A stretch of 15,104 bases of DNA. It comes from CAZWHE01 sp964633825. GTDB taxonomy: Bacteria > Planctomycetota > B15-G4 > CAYZWU01. Within the stretch, counting starts at the first letter, position 1. Every line of letters begins with the position of its first letter. Shown in pieces: positions 13,240 through 15,104 of the stretch. The notes under the pieces were generated by a model. That model was not told the origin of the DNA. It ran no database searches and saw only the letters and a program-made list of their open reading frames with translations. The position numbers and the translations under genes were made by a program. The stretch is taken from NCBI GenBank assembly GCA_964633825.1, contig CAZWHE010000103.1, positions 1-15,104 on the forward strand, in the 5' to 3' direction.

Positions 13240-15104
13240 ATGCGTTTCCCCAAATCTTTCCCCCTCTTACTCATGATCGTTTTCACTCTCCTCTCTTTTT
13301 CCGAGGCTGCGGCAAAAATGCGCGTCCGCCTCTATACGGACAATCCCGCCCTTGTGAAAGCCCTCCCGCGCGGCCTCGACGTGGCCGGCCGCGGAAAAGG
13401 CTTCATCGACGTGATCGTCACCGAAGCGGACTTCGCCGCGATCGAGAGAACGAGAATCCCCCTGTCGATCCTCGACGTCGACGTGGAAGCGAAATCGAGG
13501 AGCCGGGCCACCGATTACCACACCTATCCGGAAATGGTGACCGAGCTCCAGAACATTCAGTCTTCCTACCCCGCCATCACCGATCTCACCGTGCTCGGCC
13601 AGTCCTACCAGGGCCGGGACATTCACTGTCTCGAGATCAGCGACAATCCGGGCGTGGACGAGGGGGAAGCCGAGCTCCTCTTCCTCGGCCTCCACCACGC
13701 GAGGGAGTGGCCGACTCTCGAGATCTGCCTCTTCATATGCAACGAGCTGACATCCAACTACGGCACCGACCCCAACATCACCGACATGGTGAACAACCGC
13801 CGCATCTTCGTCATTCCCTGCGTCAACCCGGATGGATACGTCTGGTGCCACGACCAGGGGCACGACTGGCGCAAGAACAGGCACTACTTCGCCCAGTACA
13901 ACGAATGGGGCGTGGACCTCAACCGCAATTACGGCGGAGCGGTCAACGGAAAGAAGAAGGGAGACTGGGGATCGGTCGGCTCGGCCGTTGTCTCCCACCA
14001 CCCGTCGACGTCGGTCTACTGCGGCCCGTCGGCGAATTCGGAGCCCGAAACCCAGGTCGTCGTCGCCTTTCTCGAGAACCACGACATCACGGCCGGCATC
14101 ACCTACCACACCTACGGGGAGTTGGTTCTCTGGCCCTGGGGCTACGCCGCGAACCATCAGACGCCGGACAACAACCTCTTCGTATCCACGGGACAAGCCA
14201 TGGCCGCCCTGATCTCGGGCCAGAGCGGCGGAACCTACACGCCCTTGCAGGGGCCGGGCCTCTACCCCGTCACGGGCGATACGACGGACTGGGCTTACGG
14301 TCACGGCTATTACGAAGAAGGAAAGAACACGCTCCTCTACACCATCGAGGCGTGCAACGAGTTCCAGCCCGCCTATTACAAGCTCCAGCAGGTCATGGAA
14401 GAAAACTTCGACGGCGCCTTCTACCTGATCGAGCAGGCCGAGACGCTGCGCGCGTCCATGGTCCCTTACCCTCTGCCGCCCCTCCCCGATGCCCCCGAGC
14501 TCGACGCGGACGGCGATTACACCGTCTCCTGGACCGAGGTCAATCCCGATGCGGGTGTGGACTATTTCCAGCTCGATGAGCTCACCGATCTCACAATCGT
14601 CACCGAAGACGCCGAATCGGGAAGCGGGCTCTGGAGCCTGAGCGGCTTCTCTCTCTCCACCTCGAGATCCCACTCGGGAAGCTACAGCTTCAAATCGAAA
14701 TACGACAACGAGAATGTCTCGACCATGAAGACCGAGAATCCCATACCGATCGAAACGGGAGACCAGCTCACCTTCTGGTGCTGGTACGACATCGAAACCG
14801 ACTGGGACTACGCCGTCGTCGAGGTCTCCGTCGACGGGAACGAGTGGAACGACCTCGACCTCTTCACGGGAAGCTCGGGCGGCTGGACACAGAAGTCCTA
14901 CTCGCTCGACAGCTACGCCGGGAAGTCGGTCATCATCCGTTTCCTCTACACGACCGACTCATACACGCTGGAGGAAGGGTTCTATGTGGACGACATCTCG
15001 CCCGTCCCTGATTTCGGAACAATCACCACGCTCTCGTCGAACATCACAGCAACGTCTTTCGACATCATCGGCAATGCCGACGGCGACTACTATTACCGCG
15101 TGGC
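13240..15104 (+). CDS. Secreted M14 zinc carboxypeptidase, carboxypeptidase T-like (3' partial)
   Basis: Exported metallocarboxypeptidase that would remove C-terminal residues from peptides. The ATG at 13240 has AAGGAGG 5 nt upstream and an extended -10 promoter. The signal peptide is MRFPKSFPLLLMIVFTLLSF with cleavage near AAA (23-25), followed by a propeptide (about 26-88). The catalytic domain begins near TDYHTYPEMVTEL. Zinc ligands are His153 and Glu156 in HHAREW and His290 in TYHTYGE. Substrate-binding DLNRNYG is at 226-232 and the catalytic Glu370 is in YTIEACNEF; NPDGY is also present. All key residues are intact. After about residue 420 comes a linker and a jelly-roll/MAM-like domain (about 450-580, ending in EGFYVDDISPV) as in immune-inhibitor-A-type proteins. 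The frame is still open at the window edge after about 621 codons. Whether it carries the shared C-terminal module is therefore unknown. Confidence 0.9.
   Translation, partial: MRFPKSFPLLLMIVFTLLSFSEAAAKMRVRLYTDNPALVKALPRGLDVAGRGKGFIDVIVTEADFAAIERTRIPLSILDVDVEAKSRSRATDYHTYPEMVTELQNIQSSYPAITDLTVLGQSYQGRDIHCLEISDNPGVDEGEAELLFLGLHHAREWPTLEICLFICNELTSNYGTDPNITDMVNNRRIFVIPCVNPDGYVWCHDQGHDWRKNRHYFAQYNEWGVDLNRNYGGAVNGKKKGDWGSVGSAVVSHHPSTSVYCGPSANSEPETQVVVAFLENHDITAGITYHTYGELVLWPWGYAANHQTPDNNLFVSTGQAMAALISGQSGGTYTPLQGPGLYPVTGDTTDWAYGHGYYEEGKNTLLYTIEACNEFQPAYYKLQQVMEENFDGAFYLIEQAETLRASMVPYPLPPLPDAPELDADGDYTVSWTEVNPDAGVDYFQLDELTDLTIVTEDAESGSGLWSLSGFSLSTSRSHSGSYSFKSKYDNENVSTMKTENPIPIETGDQLTFWCWYDIETDWDYAVVEVSVDGNEWNDLDLFTGSSGGWTQKSYSLDSYAGKSVIIRFLYTTDSYTLEEGFYVDDISPVPDFGTITTLSSNITATSFDIIGNADGDYYYRV

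Noticed and set aside
13146..14679. Long open frames overlapping the M14 gene on both strands (13146-14579 + and 13267-14673 -)
   Set aside because: The frame from 13240 has signal peptide, propeptide and every M14 catalytic residue; the others are arginine-rich or valine-rich shadows.

Overview
The window looks like a piece of a metagenome-assembled bacterial genome. It has intronless genes with Shine-Dalgarno sites, sigma70-type promoters and two runs of exactly ten N, which are scaffold joins. No rRNA, tRNA, CRISPR, transposase or phage gene was found. Multi-domain exported proteins with gingipain-like (C25) peptidase domains, jelly-roll domains and a recurrent C-terminal module suggest an uncultured diderm lineage, such as a Planctomycetota or FCB-related candidate phylum. 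That placement is inference with low certainty.

Layout. A 5'-truncated C25 peptidase (3-2813, +) is followed by a DedA-type membrane protein (2886-3488, +). Facing them on the minus strand are a family-2 glycosyltransferase (5401-4715) and, downstream, a secreted jelly-roll protein (4571-3605) interrupted near its end by a 10-N gap. A strong promoter at 5532-5560 then drives a second, divergent C25-like protein (5611-7245, +), followed by a beta-propeller lipoprotein (7354-9714, +). A 175-bp imperfect palindrome (9719-9893) fills the space between that gene and a convergent minus-strand pair: a radical SAM protein of the PflX/COG1313 type (11585-10689) and a Yip1-like membrane protein (10663-9920). 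A divergent promoter (11679-11707) serves a cytidylate-kinase-like gene (11739-12449), closely coupled to a small protein with two CPxC pairs (12452-12853). A composite inverted repeat of about 306 bp (12853-13158) contains a perfect 38-bp hairpin and the second N gap. After it an extended -10 promoter precedes an M14 zinc carboxypeptidase (13240 to the window end, 3'-truncated).

How the genes fit together. The window is dominated by exported proteins: two C25-family peptidases, one M14 carboxypeptidase, one jelly-roll protein and one lipoprotein. Three of these, on both strands, end in the same roughly 120-residue domain, with a start like LSAATGG, an internal GTSPG in two of them, and a final hydrophobic-I-hydrophobic-Pro stop. 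This module is the most interesting protein-level signal. It may be a C-terminal sorting or attachment domain, comparable in position but not in sequence to the C-terminal domains of type IX secretion cargo. The two large palindromic intergenic elements are the most interesting DNA-level signals. The remaining genes (DedA, glycosyltransferase, Yip1-like, radical SAM, kinase-like) look like ordinary envelope or housekeeping functions and show no evident pathway linking them.
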